A DNA stretch of 64,000 nt from positions 124,001-188,000 of the forward strand of contig DASRWI010000021.1 of NCBI GenBank assembly GCA_035654655.1, in the 5' to 3' direction. This DNA comes from DASRWI01 sp035654655. Lineage in GTDB: Bacteria > Bacteroidota > Ignavibacteria > Ignavibacteriales > Ignavibacteriaceae. The translations under genes were made by a program, and so were the position numbers. This document shows, in pieces, positions 16,070 through 25,767 of this stretch. The notes under the pieces are model-generated. The model saw nothing but the letters and a program-made list of their open reading frames with translations. It did no database searches and had not been told where the DNA came from. Every line of letters starts with the position of its first letter. The first letter of the stretch is position 1.

Positions 16070-17404
16070 TTATTTTCTTGTCAATAACTTTGCTTTCACA
16101 AAATCAACATCCTTAACAAACATTACCAGCAATGCTGCTAAAAACATTGAGCATCCTCCGACTACTAATGCATACATTGGATCTTCGCCAAAAAAGTTTT
16201 TAACTAATAATCCTAAAATTGATGCAGCAACTATTTGGGGAATTACTATAAAGAAGTTAAATAATCCCATATAAACACCCATCTTTGTTGGTGGTATTGA
16301 ACCTGCTAATATTGAATAAGGCATAGTCAATATTGAAGCCCATCCAAGCCCAATTCCAATTTCAGATAGATAAAGTAAATCAGGATTCTTAATAAAGTAA
16401 AAAGATAATAATCCTAATCCACCTGCAATTAAGCTGATTGAATGAACGAATTTTCTGCTCGTTCTTTGAGAAAGCCAGGGAAGTATAAAAGCCATAATAG
16501 CAGCGAATAAATTATAAACCCCCATTAACTTGCCGACTAAATTAGCACCGGTATTATATGCTTCGGTTGTTGGGTCACTTGTAAAAAATAAATGTCTTGT
16601 TACAGCGGGAGTGGTATAAATCCACATTGCAAACAATGCAAACCAGGAAAAGAATTGTACAACTGCTAACTGGACCATAGTTGTCGGCATATGAGCTATG
16701 TTTTTTATTACCTCACTAAAACCGTGGAATACACCTTTGTTTTCCTGCTTGAATTTTCTGAACTCTTCAATATTTTCAGGAGGATATTCTTTTGTTGTAA
16801 ATACGGTATAAAGAACAGAACCTAAGAATGCTGCGGCTCCTATGTAAAAAGAGTATCTAACTGATGGCGGGACTTCTCCTGCAGGTGCAGTATTACTGAT
16901 GTTGAACCAATTAGTAAAAACATAAGGTAGCCAGGAAGCCACAAACGCACCAACACCAATAAAGATTGTTTGAAATGCAAAACCTGCTGTACGCTGTTCT
17001 GATGGTAAAAGGTCCGCAACTAAAGCTCTGAATGGTTCCATTGTAATGTTGAAAGAAGTATCCATTATCCAAAGCATTCCTGCAGCAACCCAAAGAGCAG
17101 GGGAGTTTGGCATAATTAACAAACCTACTGAAGCTAATATTGCACCAATAAAAAAGAAAGGTCTTCTTCGTCCTAATCTACCCCAGGTTCTATCGCTTAA
17201 ATATCCTATAATTGGCTGCACAACCATACCGGTTAATGGAGCAGCAATCCATAAGATTGGAATAGCATCTATACTTGCTCCGAGAGTTTCAAATATTCTG
17301 CTTACATTAGCATTTTGAAGTGCAAATCCGAATTGAATACCTAAGAACCCAAAACTCATATTCCATATTTGCCAAAAGCTCAAACGAGGTTTTTGCATTT
17401 TCAT
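16070..17404 (-). CDS. MFS sugar transporter, SLC45/MalT-like
   Basis: 444 residues with about twelve membrane helices. The N-terminal half has NMSFGFLGIQFGFALQNAN and, between helices 2 and 3, GYLSDRTWGRLGRRRP, the MFS loop in the form seen in disaccharide/proton symporters of the SLC45 and bacterial maltose porter group. It should import a disaccharide or maltodextrin across the inner membrane. No catabolic gene lies beside it; the next gene upstream in its orientation is a secreted T9SS protein ending 60 bases before it. Substrate is not determinable here. Confidence 0.82.
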   Translation of the reverse strand: MKMQKPRLSFWQIWNMSFGFLGIQFGFALQNANVSRIFETLGASIDAIPILWIAAPLTGMVVQPIIGYLSDRTWGRLGRRRPFFFIGAILASVGLLIMPNSPALWVAAGMLWIMDTSFNITMEPFRALVADLLPSEQRTAGFAFQTIFIGVGAFVASWLPYVFTNWFNISNTAPAGEVPPSVRYSFYIGAAAFLGSVLYTVFTTKEYPPENIEEFRKFKQENKGVFHGFSEVIKNIAHMPTTMVQLAVVQFFSWFALFAMWIYTTPAVTRHLFFTSDPTTEAYNTGANLVGKLMGVYNLFAAIMAFILPWLSQRTSRKFVHSISLIAGGLGLLSFYFIKNPDLLYLSEIGIGLGWASILTMPYSILAGSIPPTKMGVYMGLFNFFIVIPQIVAASILGLLVKNFFGEDPMYALVVGGCSMFLAALLVMFVKDVDFVKAKLLTRK

Positions 17405-17463
17405 ATCCTAAAAAATATTGATTAATTAAAATATGAAAATGCAAAATAATAAACCTAATTATT

Positions 17464-19425
17464 TTACTTAAGTATCATTAATTTTTTTGATTGAATAAAG
17501 TTACCGGCTCTTAATGTATAAATGTAAAATCCGCTTGCATACTTGAATTCTTTATTATCAATATTAAAAGGAATCTGGTAACTTCCTTTGTCCAGTTCTT
17601 TATTTACAAGCTCAGCAACAATTTCTCCCATAAGATTATAAATCAATAATGTTACCTGGCTTTTCTCAATAATATTAAAAGATATTGTAGTTGATGGATT
17701 AAAAGGATTTGGATAGTTCTGTTCTAACTTATATCCTTCAACAACAGAGGGAGGGTTTACTTGAGACTTACCAATAATTTTAAAATCTATTCTTGAAGTA
17801 TCCTCTGAATTATAAGCATAAGCTGTTACAGTAGTGGTATTAAAACCTGAATCATTGGATATAAAAGAATAAGTATTTGCAGTACTCACAACTTTATCAT
17901 TCATCTTCCAAAAATATTTTACAGGAAGGGAAGAATGACTTTCAGCAGTTATCTTGAAATTATATGTTTTATTAGCTTCAAAATTTATTTCTCTCTTATT
18001 GATAAAAACATTTTGATTATTAATTTCCTTAGGTTCAGTTGTTGAAGGTTCCCAGCTTGTAATTTCTGGAGGAAGTTTATTTGAATAAAACTTTTTAAAA
18101 ACGTTATAAGTTATTTTATCAACTATGCTGTCTTTCAATCCCGCAGGCCATCTTATTGTTGCAGCATTAAAAACAGCTCCTTTATTTTTGTTAATGTACA
18201 TTCCCATGGTACCTGTATTCAGGACTTCGCTATCAACAGGTTTAGCTGGTGAAATACCAAGCACTTTAAAATTTAAAGGAGAAGAATCTGAACCATTAAC
18301 TACAGGTACTCCATTATCCCAATCGAATTTAGCCCCATCAACTTCACCACCTACTATATTGTAATCATAACCAAATTCATCACCTTCATTTAAGTTGGTA
18401 CCATCATAAATCCAATGGTAAGTATTGTAGGCTGCATAATCACTATAACCTTGAACTTGCGGTAAAGTATTTTCATTATTATTTACATAACCACCGCTTC
18501 TAAATCCAACACCTGTAAATGGATTCTCAGGATAATTAACCGGAGACTCATACCACCTTACAGTTACTAATGAATCTGATTTTGTTCTTAAGGGATCTTT
18601 TAATGCTTCTTTATAACAGACTAAAGTTTTTCCATTATCTTCAAATCTAACTTGCCAAAAGCAGGTGTTACCGGAAAGAATAATTAATTTTCCTCCAGCA
18701 GCAACAAAATTTTGAATATTAAGTCTTTCCATTCTTGACCAGTATTCACTATGTCCAACTATAAAAATTACTTTATAATTTTTTAATAAACTTGTACTGC
18801 TATGAACATCATACTCAGAAACAATTTCAATTTCTTGATTTTTATTGTGCATCCATTTTATAAATTCAGATTCATACTTTAGAAAATCAGTTTCTCCCAA
18901 ATATGCTGATGGAGGACGATAAAAAGTAACCTTTGAACTTTTCTCCCCATTTGTTGAATTATATTCATATAAAGATTTTCCTCCAACAGGATTATAAGCT
19001 GCCCAGGTATTATCGCTAAGAATTAATAATACATCCGAATATGAACCTGGTACTTTTTCTTTTACAAATATGTAAAAAGCCTTTTTGCCTGCGGAAGTAG
19101 GGAAAGAAATTCTATATGCTCCAGGGGTCCAATTATCAGGAATTTTTAATGAATAAGTTTTAAGCCAATTAAAACCATAATAATAGCTGCTGTCGTCTGA
19201 AGATTGTTCAAATCCTTTTATATTCGGAATTGATTGAACAAATATTAATGTATCAGTGAGTTTATCAATTGTTATTTCAAAATTTGAGTTTTTTGTCGAA
19301 ATGTAAAAATTAGCAGTTTCTCCCTTTATATAGGACCTTTTATCTGCATATCCGCCTTCAATAGCATAGAAGGGTTTAAAATAAGAAACTATAATTATTA
19401 ACATTAAAACGTATCGTAATCCCAT
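17464..19425 (-). CDS. T9SS-exported protein with N,N-dimethylformamidase-beta-like domain
   Basis: 653 residues. Signal peptide (about 1-21), a beta-sandwich segment, then from about 125 a domain resembling the large subunit of N,N-dimethylformamidase: LLILSDNTWAAYNPVGGKSLY, IVSEYDVH, IFIVGHSEYWS, and GGKLIILSGN, a class I glutamine-amidotransferase-like fold. The Cys-containing GNTCFWQ follows. An Ig-like segment near 500 and the sorting domain (NYPNPFNPSTTISF at about 572, ending in KLMILK) complete it. It is expected on the cell surface or outside the cell. Family members include enzymes and many unknowns; amide hydrolysis is a guess. Confidence 0.78.
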   Translation of the reverse strand: MGLRYVLMLIIIVSYFKPFYAIEGGYADKRSYIKGETANFYISTKNSNFEITIDKLTDTLIFVQSIPNIKGFEQSSDDSSYYYGFNWLKTYSLKIPDNWTPGAYRISFPTSAGKKAFYIFVKEKVPGSYSDVLLILSDNTWAAYNPVGGKSLYEYNSTNGEKSSKVTFYRPPSAYLGETDFLKYESEFIKWMHNKNQEIEIVSEYDVHSSTSLLKNYKVIFIVGHSEYWSRMERLNIQNFVAAGGKLIILSGNTCFWQVRFEDNGKTLVCYKEALKDPLRTKSDSLVTVRWYESPVNYPENPFTGVGFRSGGYVNNNENTLPQVQGYSDYAAYNTYHWIYDGTNLNEGDEFGYDYNIVGGEVDGAKFDWDNGVPVVNGSDSSPLNFKVLGISPAKPVDSEVLNTGTMGMYINKNKGAVFNAATIRWPAGLKDSIVDKITYNVFKKFYSNKLPPEITSWEPSTTEPKEINNQNVFINKREINFEANKTYNFKITAESHSSLPVKYFWKMNDKVVSTANTYSFISNDSGFNTTTVTAYAYNSEDTSRIDFKIIGKSQVNPPSVVEGYKLEQNYPNPFNPSTTISFNIIEKSQVTLLIYNLMGEIVAELVNKELDKGSYQIPFNIDNKEFKYASGFYIYTLRAGNFIQSKKLMILK

Positions 19426-19521
19426 GTAAGTCCTCAGATTTAATCATCATAATACTTACAGAATTTAACACAGTTTTAATAATAGGTACGTGATTTCATA
19501 TGGAAATACTACGAAAAATTT

Positions 19522-19926
19522 TCAGGTGGGTTTATTATCGCAGTTATCGCATTTGCAGGAATCATATATTTCTTCATAGCCATAATCTATGCACAATTCC
19601 TCGCCCGCCTTAATATTTTTAATGGAATAAAGATAAAGTGAAGCATCATCCCGGTCTATTACTTCACAATTACAATCACAATTATGATTGATATATTTTA
19701 TAGCACCTGAATCCTCAACATCTATATAATTATCATCACCGTTGTAAAAGATGTACACATTCCCTTCTTCTTCACGTCTGATACATTCTTCTTCATTAAT
19801 CACTTCGCCTTTAATTACCAGAATTTTCCGTTCAGCTTCAATATCTATTGACGTAAAAATTCCATAACCATGTATCTCTGAATCTTTAACATATATATAT
19901 TCTTCAAGAGTTTTTTCATTTTGCAT
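19522..19926 (-). CDS. Small SET-domain protein
   Basis: 134 residues that make almost only a SET fold. GYGIFTSIDI starts the first strand pair, YINHNCDCNCE matches the NHSCxPN motif, AGEELCIDYGYEE matches the GEELxxDY motif, and CKCDNC at the end matches a post-SET zinc site. Such proteins transfer methyl groups from SAM to lysine. Bacterial versions are scattered, and the target here is unknown. It has no signal peptide, so it acts in the cytosol. It starts 7 bases after the secreted-protein gene upstream of it in the same orientation. Confidence 0.83.
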   Translation of the reverse strand: MQNEKTLEEYIYVKDSEIHGYGIFTSIDIEAERKILVIKGEVINEEECIRREEEGNVYIFYNGDDNYIDVEDSGAIKYINHNCDCNCEVIDRDDASLYLYSIKNIKAGEELCIDYGYEEIYDSCKCDNCDNKPT

Positions 19927-19933
19927 ATAATAA

Positions 19934-20359
19934 CTATTTTTTCTTTTCTATAAAATCTTTTATAATCTTAAATAAAAATGAGTTCTCCATTATGGGATAA
20001 TTAAATTTTAATTCATCCTTTAAATTTTCAATCTTGTAATCAAATGATTGCAAATTTTTATTGGAGGCGTCATAGTATTCAGCTTTTAAAATACCGTATT
20101 TTGCTGTCTTCAAATTTATTGTGTACAAAGTTTTTGTTTTTGCAACAGGAGTTTCAATATAGTCTACAACTAAAGGAGGAATATTCATCTGCATAACCCA
20201 AACATTTATAACATCAACATATCCTGAATCGAGCACTCCAATGTCATACCAGTTTTTTTGTTTTTCATTATTGTCTATTGATTTCCATCTATGCTCAATC
20301 TGCTGACCATAAATATTCATATAAAATAACAACATTAGTATTGAAAATAAAAGTTTCAT
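19934..20359 (-). CDS. Small exported protein of unknown function
   Basis: 141 residues from the ATG at 20359; a TTG three codons earlier is less likely. A clear signal peptide (MKLLFSILMLLFYMNIYGQQ) is followed by a hydrophilic body with alternating strands, no cysteines and no motif I recognise. The body mentions of repeated lysine/tyrosine-rich strands (TKTLYTINLKTAKYGILKAEYYD) suggest a small beta fold. No lipobox is present, so a soluble periplasmic location is likely. Seven bases separate it from the SET gene downstream, so the two may be cotranscribed. Confidence 0.65.
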   Translation of the reverse strand: MKLLFSILMLLFYMNIYGQQIEHRWKSIDNNEKQKNWYDIGVLDSGYVDVINVWVMQMNIPPLVVDYIETPVAKTKTLYTINLKTAKYGILKAEYYDASNKNLQSFDYKIENLKDELKFNYPIMENSFLFKIIKDFIEKKK

Positions 20360-20449
20360 ACAAACCAATCTTGACTTGTTTTATTATTAAAAATAAGTAA
20401 TATTTAATATAATAATTTCATCAGAATAATAATATCGTTTAAGGCCTCA

Positions 20450-22069
20450 TTGAAAAAATCTTTATTACTTTTTGTGGCATTTCTATGCTCATTTACACAC
20501 GGACAAATAATAAGTTCAACTGATTCAATAATATTCCCATCAATAAAAGTGGATAGCATTGCACAATCTGAGACTTACATTAAGAACTTGAGTACTGACA
20601 CTACAATTATTTTTTTGAAAAGCAGGACAAATGTTTTTTCATATACAGATACTTTAATACTATTACCTAATGACAGCACCTTACTTCTTATAAATTATAA
20701 ACCTGAACAAAATGTAGTTGATAATGATTTTATAATTCTCCTTTCATCTGATAGCTTATATAGCTGTTTAATTAAATTGTCAGGCTCAGGCAAATTTGGA
20801 GATTCTTACGACAATTCAACTTTTAATTTATATGATAATCAATTACGAGCAGCCTTATCTACTTTAGTTAGTGGTCATACTTCTTTGGGATATAATCTTG
20901 CAAGAGATAAAATGTTTGAAACTGTTGATGATTATGGTGGTGATACAATTGAATGTATTTACAGCGGGACAAAAATAAAAGCGGCTGATAGAACAACCGC
21001 ACAGAACTTAGGTTTTAATACTGAGCATACCTGGCCTCAAAGTAATTTTAGTGAAGCTGAGCCAATGCGGTCTGACCTTAATCATTTATTCCCAACTTTA
21101 GCAGACCCAAATAATAGAAGGTCCAATTATGATTTTGGTTTACCTGTTAATGTTACATGGCAAAGTAATGGAAGCAAGTTAGGTACCAATGTTTATGGTC
21201 AAATTGTTTTTGAACCGCGAGATGTAACTAAAGGTGATATTGCAAGAGCTGTTTTTTATTTTGTTACTCGTTATCAAAATTGGGGTACCTATCTTGATAC
21301 TCTTCAGGAAAGTGTATTAAAAAACTGGAATCATTTTGATTCTGTATCTTCACGTGAAAGTTTAAGGGCAGTGAGAATACAGTCATTCCAGGGAAAGATA
21401 AATCCATTTGTGGTACATCCTCAATTTGTTGATAGAATTTATTCTTTTACTAATAATACAAGTAGACCTCAAAAATTATTTTTAGATGTTACTCCTTATA
21501 AAGTATTTTTTGATTCCACAGAAGTTAATGATACTTCTTATGCTTATATAAATCTTATAAATTCCGGTAATGGTCAAATTTCTCTAAATTTCAATATTAG
21601 TGACAGTAGATTTAAAATTATAACATCGCCATCAACCATAGCTCCTTTCTCAACATCTCAGATTCAGATTATATTTGTTCCAGATTCATCAACGGAAGTT
21701 AATGGTACCTTAAACATAACTTCATCTAATAGTAATTACACTATTGCATTAACAGGATATGGAAAAGAAGTAATAATTAGTAATATTAAAGATGAACAGG
21801 TAGTTAGTGATTATTCTTTAGACCAGAATTATCCAAATCCATTTAATCCAAGTACTACAATTAATTTTAACTTGTTACACAACGGTATTGTTGAATTAAA
21901 GTTATTTGATATATTAGGCAATAACATTTCAACTTTGATAAATGGTTATATGGAAAAAGGTTCTCACGCATTTATTTTAAATGCAGATGGTTTATCTTCA
22001 GGAATTTATTTTTATGTTCTTAGAGTAAATGATTTTTATTCTTCAAGAAAAATGATTTACCTGAAATGA
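20450..22069 (+). CDS. T9SS-exported endonuclease I family nuclease
   Basis: 539 residues, TTG start. Signal peptide to about residue 18, an Ig-like ASH-type domain (about 25-110), then the endonuclease I fold: NTEHTWPQSNF with the metal-binding histidine, DLNHLFPT, and DPNNRRSNYDFG. A second ASH/choice-of-anchor domain (about 345-440) and a sorting domain (NYPNPFNPSTTINF near 462, ending SSRKMIYLK) follow. It should be an extracellular or surface nuclease degrading DNA or RNA for nutrients. The stop overlaps the start of the beta-lactamase-like gene (ATGA), implying coupled translation. Confidence 0.88.
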   Translation: MKKSLLLFVAFLCSFTHGQIISSTDSIIFPSIKVDSIAQSETYIKNLSTDTTIIFLKSRTNVFSYTDTLILLPNDSTLLLINYKPEQNVVDNDFIILLSSDSLYSCLIKLSGSGKFGDSYDNSTFNLYDNQLRAALSTLVSGHTSLGYNLARDKMFETVDDYGGDTIECIYSGTKIKAADRTTAQNLGFNTEHTWPQSNFSEAEPMRSDLNHLFPTLADPNNRRSNYDFGLPVNVTWQSNGSKLGTNVYGQIVFEPRDVTKGDIARAVFYFVTRYQNWGTYLDTLQESVLKNWNHFDSVSSRESLRAVRIQSFQGKINPFVVHPQFVDRIYSFTNNTSRPQKLFLDVTPYKVFFDSTEVNDTSYAYINLINSGNGQISLNFNISDSRFKIITSPSTIAPFSTSQIQIIFVPDSSTEVNGTLNITSSNSNYTIALTGYGKEVIISNIKDEQVVSDYSLDQNYPNPFNPSTTINFNLLHNGIVELKLFDILGNNISTLINGYMEKGSHAFILNADGLSSGIYFYVLRVNDFYSSRKMIYLK

Positions 22070-22950
22070 TAAAAAAAATATTTATTTTTGTAATAATATC
22101 AACAAGCATTGTTATGGCTCAAACCAGGTTAGATTCCGTTAAAAGTTTAATTTCAGCAAAATTTAATTTTGCTCAGGGGAATTTTGCTCTGGCTTTCAAA
22201 GAAGTAGGCAATGATAGTAATACAATCCTAATAAATGATAAAGAAGTATTTCACGCTGCCAGCACAATGAAAACTCCTGTAATGGTAGAAATATTTAAGC
22301 AGGTTAACCAGGGAAAATATAAACTTGATGATTCAATTTTAGTTAAAAATGAATTTTTAAGTATTGTTGATGGTTCAAAATACTCAATGGATATAAGTGA
22401 TGATGGAGGAGAAGACCTTTATAAATTTATTGGTCAGAAGAAAACTATTAAAGATTTAATGACTGATATGATAATTGTTAGCAGCAATCTTGCTACTAAT
22501 ATTTTAATTGAATTAGTTGGTGCTGACAATGTTATGAGTACTATGAGAAGCATTGGTGCAAAAGATATTAAAGTTCTTAGAGGAGTTGAAGACCAGAAGG
22601 CTTATGATAAAGGTTTAAATAACACCACTACTGCGTTTGACTTGATGCTCATCTTTGATAAAATTGCTAAAGGAGAAGTTGTCAATAAAAGTTCCTGCCA
22701 GGCGATGATGGATATTTTATTACAACAAAAATTTAATGATGTAATTCCTGCCTTGCTGCCATCTGAAGTTAAAGTTGCTCATAAAACAGGATCAATTACA
22801 GGAATTATACACGATTCAGGCATTGTAATTCTTCCAAATAATAAAAAATATGTACTTGTTTTGTTATCTAAAAACCTGAAAGATGATACAAAAGGAAGAC
22901 AAATGCTAAGTGAAGTGTCCAGAATAGGCTACGACTATATGATTGATTAA
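22066..22950 (+). CDS. Class A beta-lactamase-like serine hydrolase
   Basis: 294 residues with signal peptide MIKKIFIFVIISTSIVMAQ. The active-site motifs of the class A/PBP fold are present: STMK (SXXK) near residue 71, SSN in the place of SDN, an omega-loop RGVED that supplies a glutamate, and HKTGS (KTG). The asparagine usual four residues after the glutamate is not evident, so hydrolysis of beta-lactams is uncertain; a peptidoglycan or other amidase activity is possible. Periplasmic. Translationally coupled to the upstream exported nuclease, an unexplained pairing. Confidence 0.83.
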   Translation: MIKKIFIFVIISTSIVMAQTRLDSVKSLISAKFNFAQGNFALAFKEVGNDSNTILINDKEVFHAASTMKTPVMVEIFKQVNQGKYKLDDSILVKNEFLSIVDGSKYSMDISDDGGEDLYKFIGQKKTIKDLMTDMIIVSSNLATNILIELVGADNVMSTMRSIGAKDIKVLRGVEDQKAYDKGLNNTTTAFDLMLIFDKIAKGEVVNKSSCQAMMDILLQQKFNDVIPALLPSEVKVAHKTGSITGIIHDSGIVILPNNKKYVLVLLSKNLKDDTKGRQMLSEVSRIGYDYMID

Positions 22951-23079
22951 AGTCCAATGTAAACGTTTTCTTTTACATAAAAATATCTCCATTCAAATAG
23001 AATCCACCGCCATTTATCCCAAATCCCTACACTCTAAATAGCTTTAAAATTATTTTTGAGACGTAAATAATGAAAAGCT

Positions 23080-24267
23080 ATGAAAACTATAACATATAAC
23101 CTAAAGCAAAATGCAGATAACTCAGATGAATTTTATGCTAAACTTGCAATTTTCACTAATGAAGTAGTAGCTAAGGCTGAAATTGATCTTAAAAATATTA
23201 TTACTGACTATAAAATCTATTTAATTGAATCAGGTGTAAAGGATATTAGAAGCAGAGAAGAATACATTTTTGATTTCTTGTGCTTAGGTGCTTTCTGGAA
23301 AGTTTATAATCAAAAAGCATATACAACTAATTTACTTGCCATTAAAGCTGCAGCGTTCTTGTATAGAACAAGAAACAAAAATGCAAGGCTTAAACCCTAT
23401 AGTGATAAAGTTAGAGGAATATTATATCAATTGTTCTTCCTGAAGGAAAAACATCATAAGATTACTCTTCCTGAATTAAGAAATTTAAGAAGGTTCATTG
23501 TGTGGCTGGAAGCTGCTGGAGAATTCAAAGAAGAAGTTAAGAGATTGCAAAATATATTATCATTCTTCAAAAGCTTAGAATATGATGTTTATGAAAAATA
23601 CATTGGAAGTATTTTATTATTTGCAGGATGGTTCAAATACCAGGCAATAGAAAATCTTGGAGATTATACAATTAAGGTAAGTGATTTTTTAAGAACTGAA
23701 AAAGAAAAGTATGCCTGGAGAGAAGACATAATATTTTGCGGAAGAAAAGAAGTTGAATATCATCTTAATCTTGTAGGTTCAGAAATTATGAATCTTAAGT
23801 TCGGAAATGAATTTCAGCATTCAAGCAAAAAAGTTGTTCTTCTACCTGCTTGTATGATAAACGATAAATCGACTTGCAAAGCAAGGAAGGTTGATTTGGA
23901 TTTAGACTGTATTGGCTGTAATAAGGAATGCAGAGTTAATCATTATAAACAACTTGGAAAATCCATTGGTTTTGAAGTTAAGATTATTCCTCATTCTTCA
24001 GATTTTACAGGCTGGCTTAAAAGATGGGCATACAATAAAGATATAGCTGTAGTTGGAGTTGCTTGCACCTTAAATTTAATTCAAGGTGGGTTGGAATTAA
24101 AAGATTTGAACATCCCTGCTCAATGTGTTTTTCTTGATTATTGCGGATGCAGCAATCATTGGGATGAAAAAGGTTTTGCGACTGATATAAATGAAAATAA
24201 GTTGATTGAAATATTTACCGGAAAGAGATTAGATAAAAAGAATCATAATTTATTAATTAAAAAGTAA
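23080..24267 (+). CDS. DUF116 family cysteine-rich protein
   Basis: 395 residues, cytosolic. The N-terminal 200 residues are helical. From about 255 comes the DUF116 pattern: LLPACMINDKSTCKA, DLDCIGCNKECRVN, VVGVACTLNLIQGG, and LDYCGCSNHW. The cysteines are suited to an Fe-S cluster or zinc. Members occur mainly in anaerobes and have no firm function. An out-of-frame ATG ten bases upstream gives only a ten-codon peptide, so the ATG at 23080 is used. The paired barrel genes start 7 bases downstream. Confidence 0.82.
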   Translation: MKTITYNLKQNADNSDEFYAKLAIFTNEVVAKAEIDLKNIITDYKIYLIESGVKDIRSREEYIFDFLCLGAFWKVYNQKAYTTNLLAIKAAAFLYRTRNKNARLKPYSDKVRGILYQLFFLKEKHHKITLPELRNLRRFIVWLEAAGEFKEEVKRLQNILSFFKSLEYDVYEKYIGSILLFAGWFKYQAIENLGDYTIKVSDFLRTEKEKYAWREDIIFCGRKEVEYHLNLVGSEIMNLKFGNEFQHSSKKVVLLPACMINDKSTCKARKVDLDLDCIGCNKECRVNHYKQLGKSIGFEVKIIPHSSDFTGWLKRWAYNKDIAVVGVACTLNLIQGGLELKDLNIPAQCVFLDYCGCSNHWDEKGFATDINENKLIEIFTGKRLDKKNHNLLIKK

Positions 24268-24274
24268 GGCTAAT

Positions 24275-24907
24275 ATGAAAAAGATAGTTATACTATTTGT
24301 AGTAATAGCTGCTATGGCAGTATCTGCTCAAGAGCAAGAAACATTATTCTTTGGAGACATTGAAAGTGGCGGTTTTGGTGGTCCTTCTGTTAAGGTAACC
24401 AATATAAATAATAAATTTGCAGTTTTAGCTGGAGCATATGGTGGATGGCTTATAAATCATCAATACTTTATTGGTGGTGGTGGATTTGGTTTAGTTACTC
24501 CTCAAAAAGCTGATGCAGTTGTTTCAAGAATGATAAACTTTGGAAATGATACTTATTTTCAATTTGCATATGGTGGTTTAATGCTGGGATATACTGGTCA
24601 GCCGGAAAAATTATTTCATTATTCCGCTATGCTTTTAATTGGAGGTGGTGAATCAAGTTATAGCAAAAAAAATATGTTCCACATTTCTCATTCAGATGGT
24701 TATAACTACGATGAAGATTTGCTAATAAGAGATGAATTCTTTGTCCTTGAACCAACTATACACGGTGAATTAAATGTTGCTTCATTTATGAAAGTTGGAT
24801 TAGGTTTCAGCTATAGAATAGTTGCTGGAAATAATTTGCTTGATGTTAGCAACTCAGATTTAAGTGGTCCTTCAGCTGTGTTAGATTTAAAATTTGGTTC
24901 CTTTTAA
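24275..24907 (+). CDS. Exported beta-barrel-like protein, first of a tandem pair
   Basis: 210 residues with signal peptide MKKIVILFVVIAAMAVSAQ. The mature part is rich in glycine and aromatic residues in alternating strands (GAYGGWLINHQYFIGGGGFG) and ends in phenylalanine, like small outer-membrane barrels. It is clearly a paralogue of the next gene, 12 bases downstream, with matching openings (QEQETL, IESGGFG.PS.K) and closings (SDLSGPSAVLDLKFG). Function unknown. Cotranscription with the DUF116 gene upstream is likely from the 7-base gap. Confidence 0.75.
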   Translation: MKKIVILFVVIAAMAVSAQEQETLFFGDIESGGFGGPSVKVTNINNKFAVLAGAYGGWLINHQYFIGGGGFGLVTPQKADAVVSRMINFGNDTYFQFAYGGLMLGYTGQPEKLFHYSAMLLIGGGESSYSKKNMFHISHSDGYNYDEDLLIRDEFFVLEPTIHGELNVASFMKVGLGFSYRIVAGNNLLDVSNSDLSGPSAVLDLKFGSF

Positions 24908-24919
24908 TTTGGAAATAAA

Positions 24920-25537
24920 ATGAAAAAAATAGTTATTCTTTTGGTTCTTTTAACTGCCTTCGCAGTATCTGCTCAAGAGCAAGAAACATTAATTAAAGGT
25001 GGTATTGAAAGTGGCGGATTTGGTGCACCTTCAATTAAATTTACAAGTATTAATGATGAGTTTGGAATCTTTTTAGGAGGTTATGGTGGTTGGTTAATTA
25101 ATCATCAATTTCTTATTGGGGGTGGTGGTTATGGATTAGTAACGAAACACAATGCAGCTCCTATAGTAGAAAGCACGCTGAACAATGGTAATGATTTGTA
25201 TTTGCATATGGGATATGGAGGATTGGTATTAGGATATTTCTTTACTCCGGAAAAAATATTTCATATTTGTACTTCTCTTTTAGTTGGAGCAGGTGGTGCT
25301 GGTTATAGTAGAAATTATGGAATGGATGATAATAATTATGATAATGATAGGATGACAACTGATGGTTTTTTTGTTTTAGAACCTACTATACAAGGTGAAT
25401 TAAATGTTACAACTTTTTTTAGAATAGGGGTTGGAATTAGTTACAGATATATTTCAGGCACTAACTTAATGAATATTTCAAATTCTGAGTTAAGCGGTCC
25501 TTCAGCAGTTATAGATTTGAAATTCGGAAAATTTTAG
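24920..25537 (+). CDS. Exported beta-barrel-like protein, second of a tandem pair
   Basis: 205 residues, paralogue of 24275-24907 from a recent tandem duplication. It keeps the signal peptide, the GGYGGWLINHQFLIGGGGYG strand pair and the C-terminal LSGPSAVIDLKFG block, while the middle (residues 65-140) has diverged, as expected for exposed loops. It ends in phenylalanine, consistent with outer-membrane insertion. No enzyme motif. The two may form paired or alternative surface proteins. Confidence 0.75.
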   Translation: MKKIVILLVLLTAFAVSAQEQETLIKGGIESGGFGAPSIKFTSINDEFGIFLGGYGGWLINHQFLIGGGGYGLVTKHNAAPIVESTLNNGNDLYLHMGYGGLVLGYFFTPEKIFHICTSLLVGAGGAGYSRNYGMDDNNYDNDRMTTDGFFVLEPTIQGELNVTTFFRIGVGISYRYISGTNLMNISNSELSGPSAVIDLKFGKF

Positions 25538-25767
25538 TTTGAAATCCGGACTGCATTAAAAAGTAGCCCGGGTTACCTTCTATCTCAAGTAATTTCCTTC
25601 TATCAAAAATAATCCAAAATTTCCTTTATTGATGATTAAACGTACAACTATATTAAAAAAGTAATTATACTTTTATTCTTAAAATTTAAAAAAGGTTGAG
25701 ATTTAAATAATTTCCCCTTCCTTGTGAGACTAATAAGATACCAATAATTATATATAAGGAGATAGCT

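Noticed and set aside
22957..22978. Hairpin ATGTAAA/TTTACAT after the beta-lactamase-like gene
   Set aside because: The stem is short and almost all A-T, with no T-run; too weak to call a terminator.
25538..25767. Possible riboswitch before the diheme cytochrome
   Set aside because: The 230-base leader shows no conserved core or convincing paired structure.
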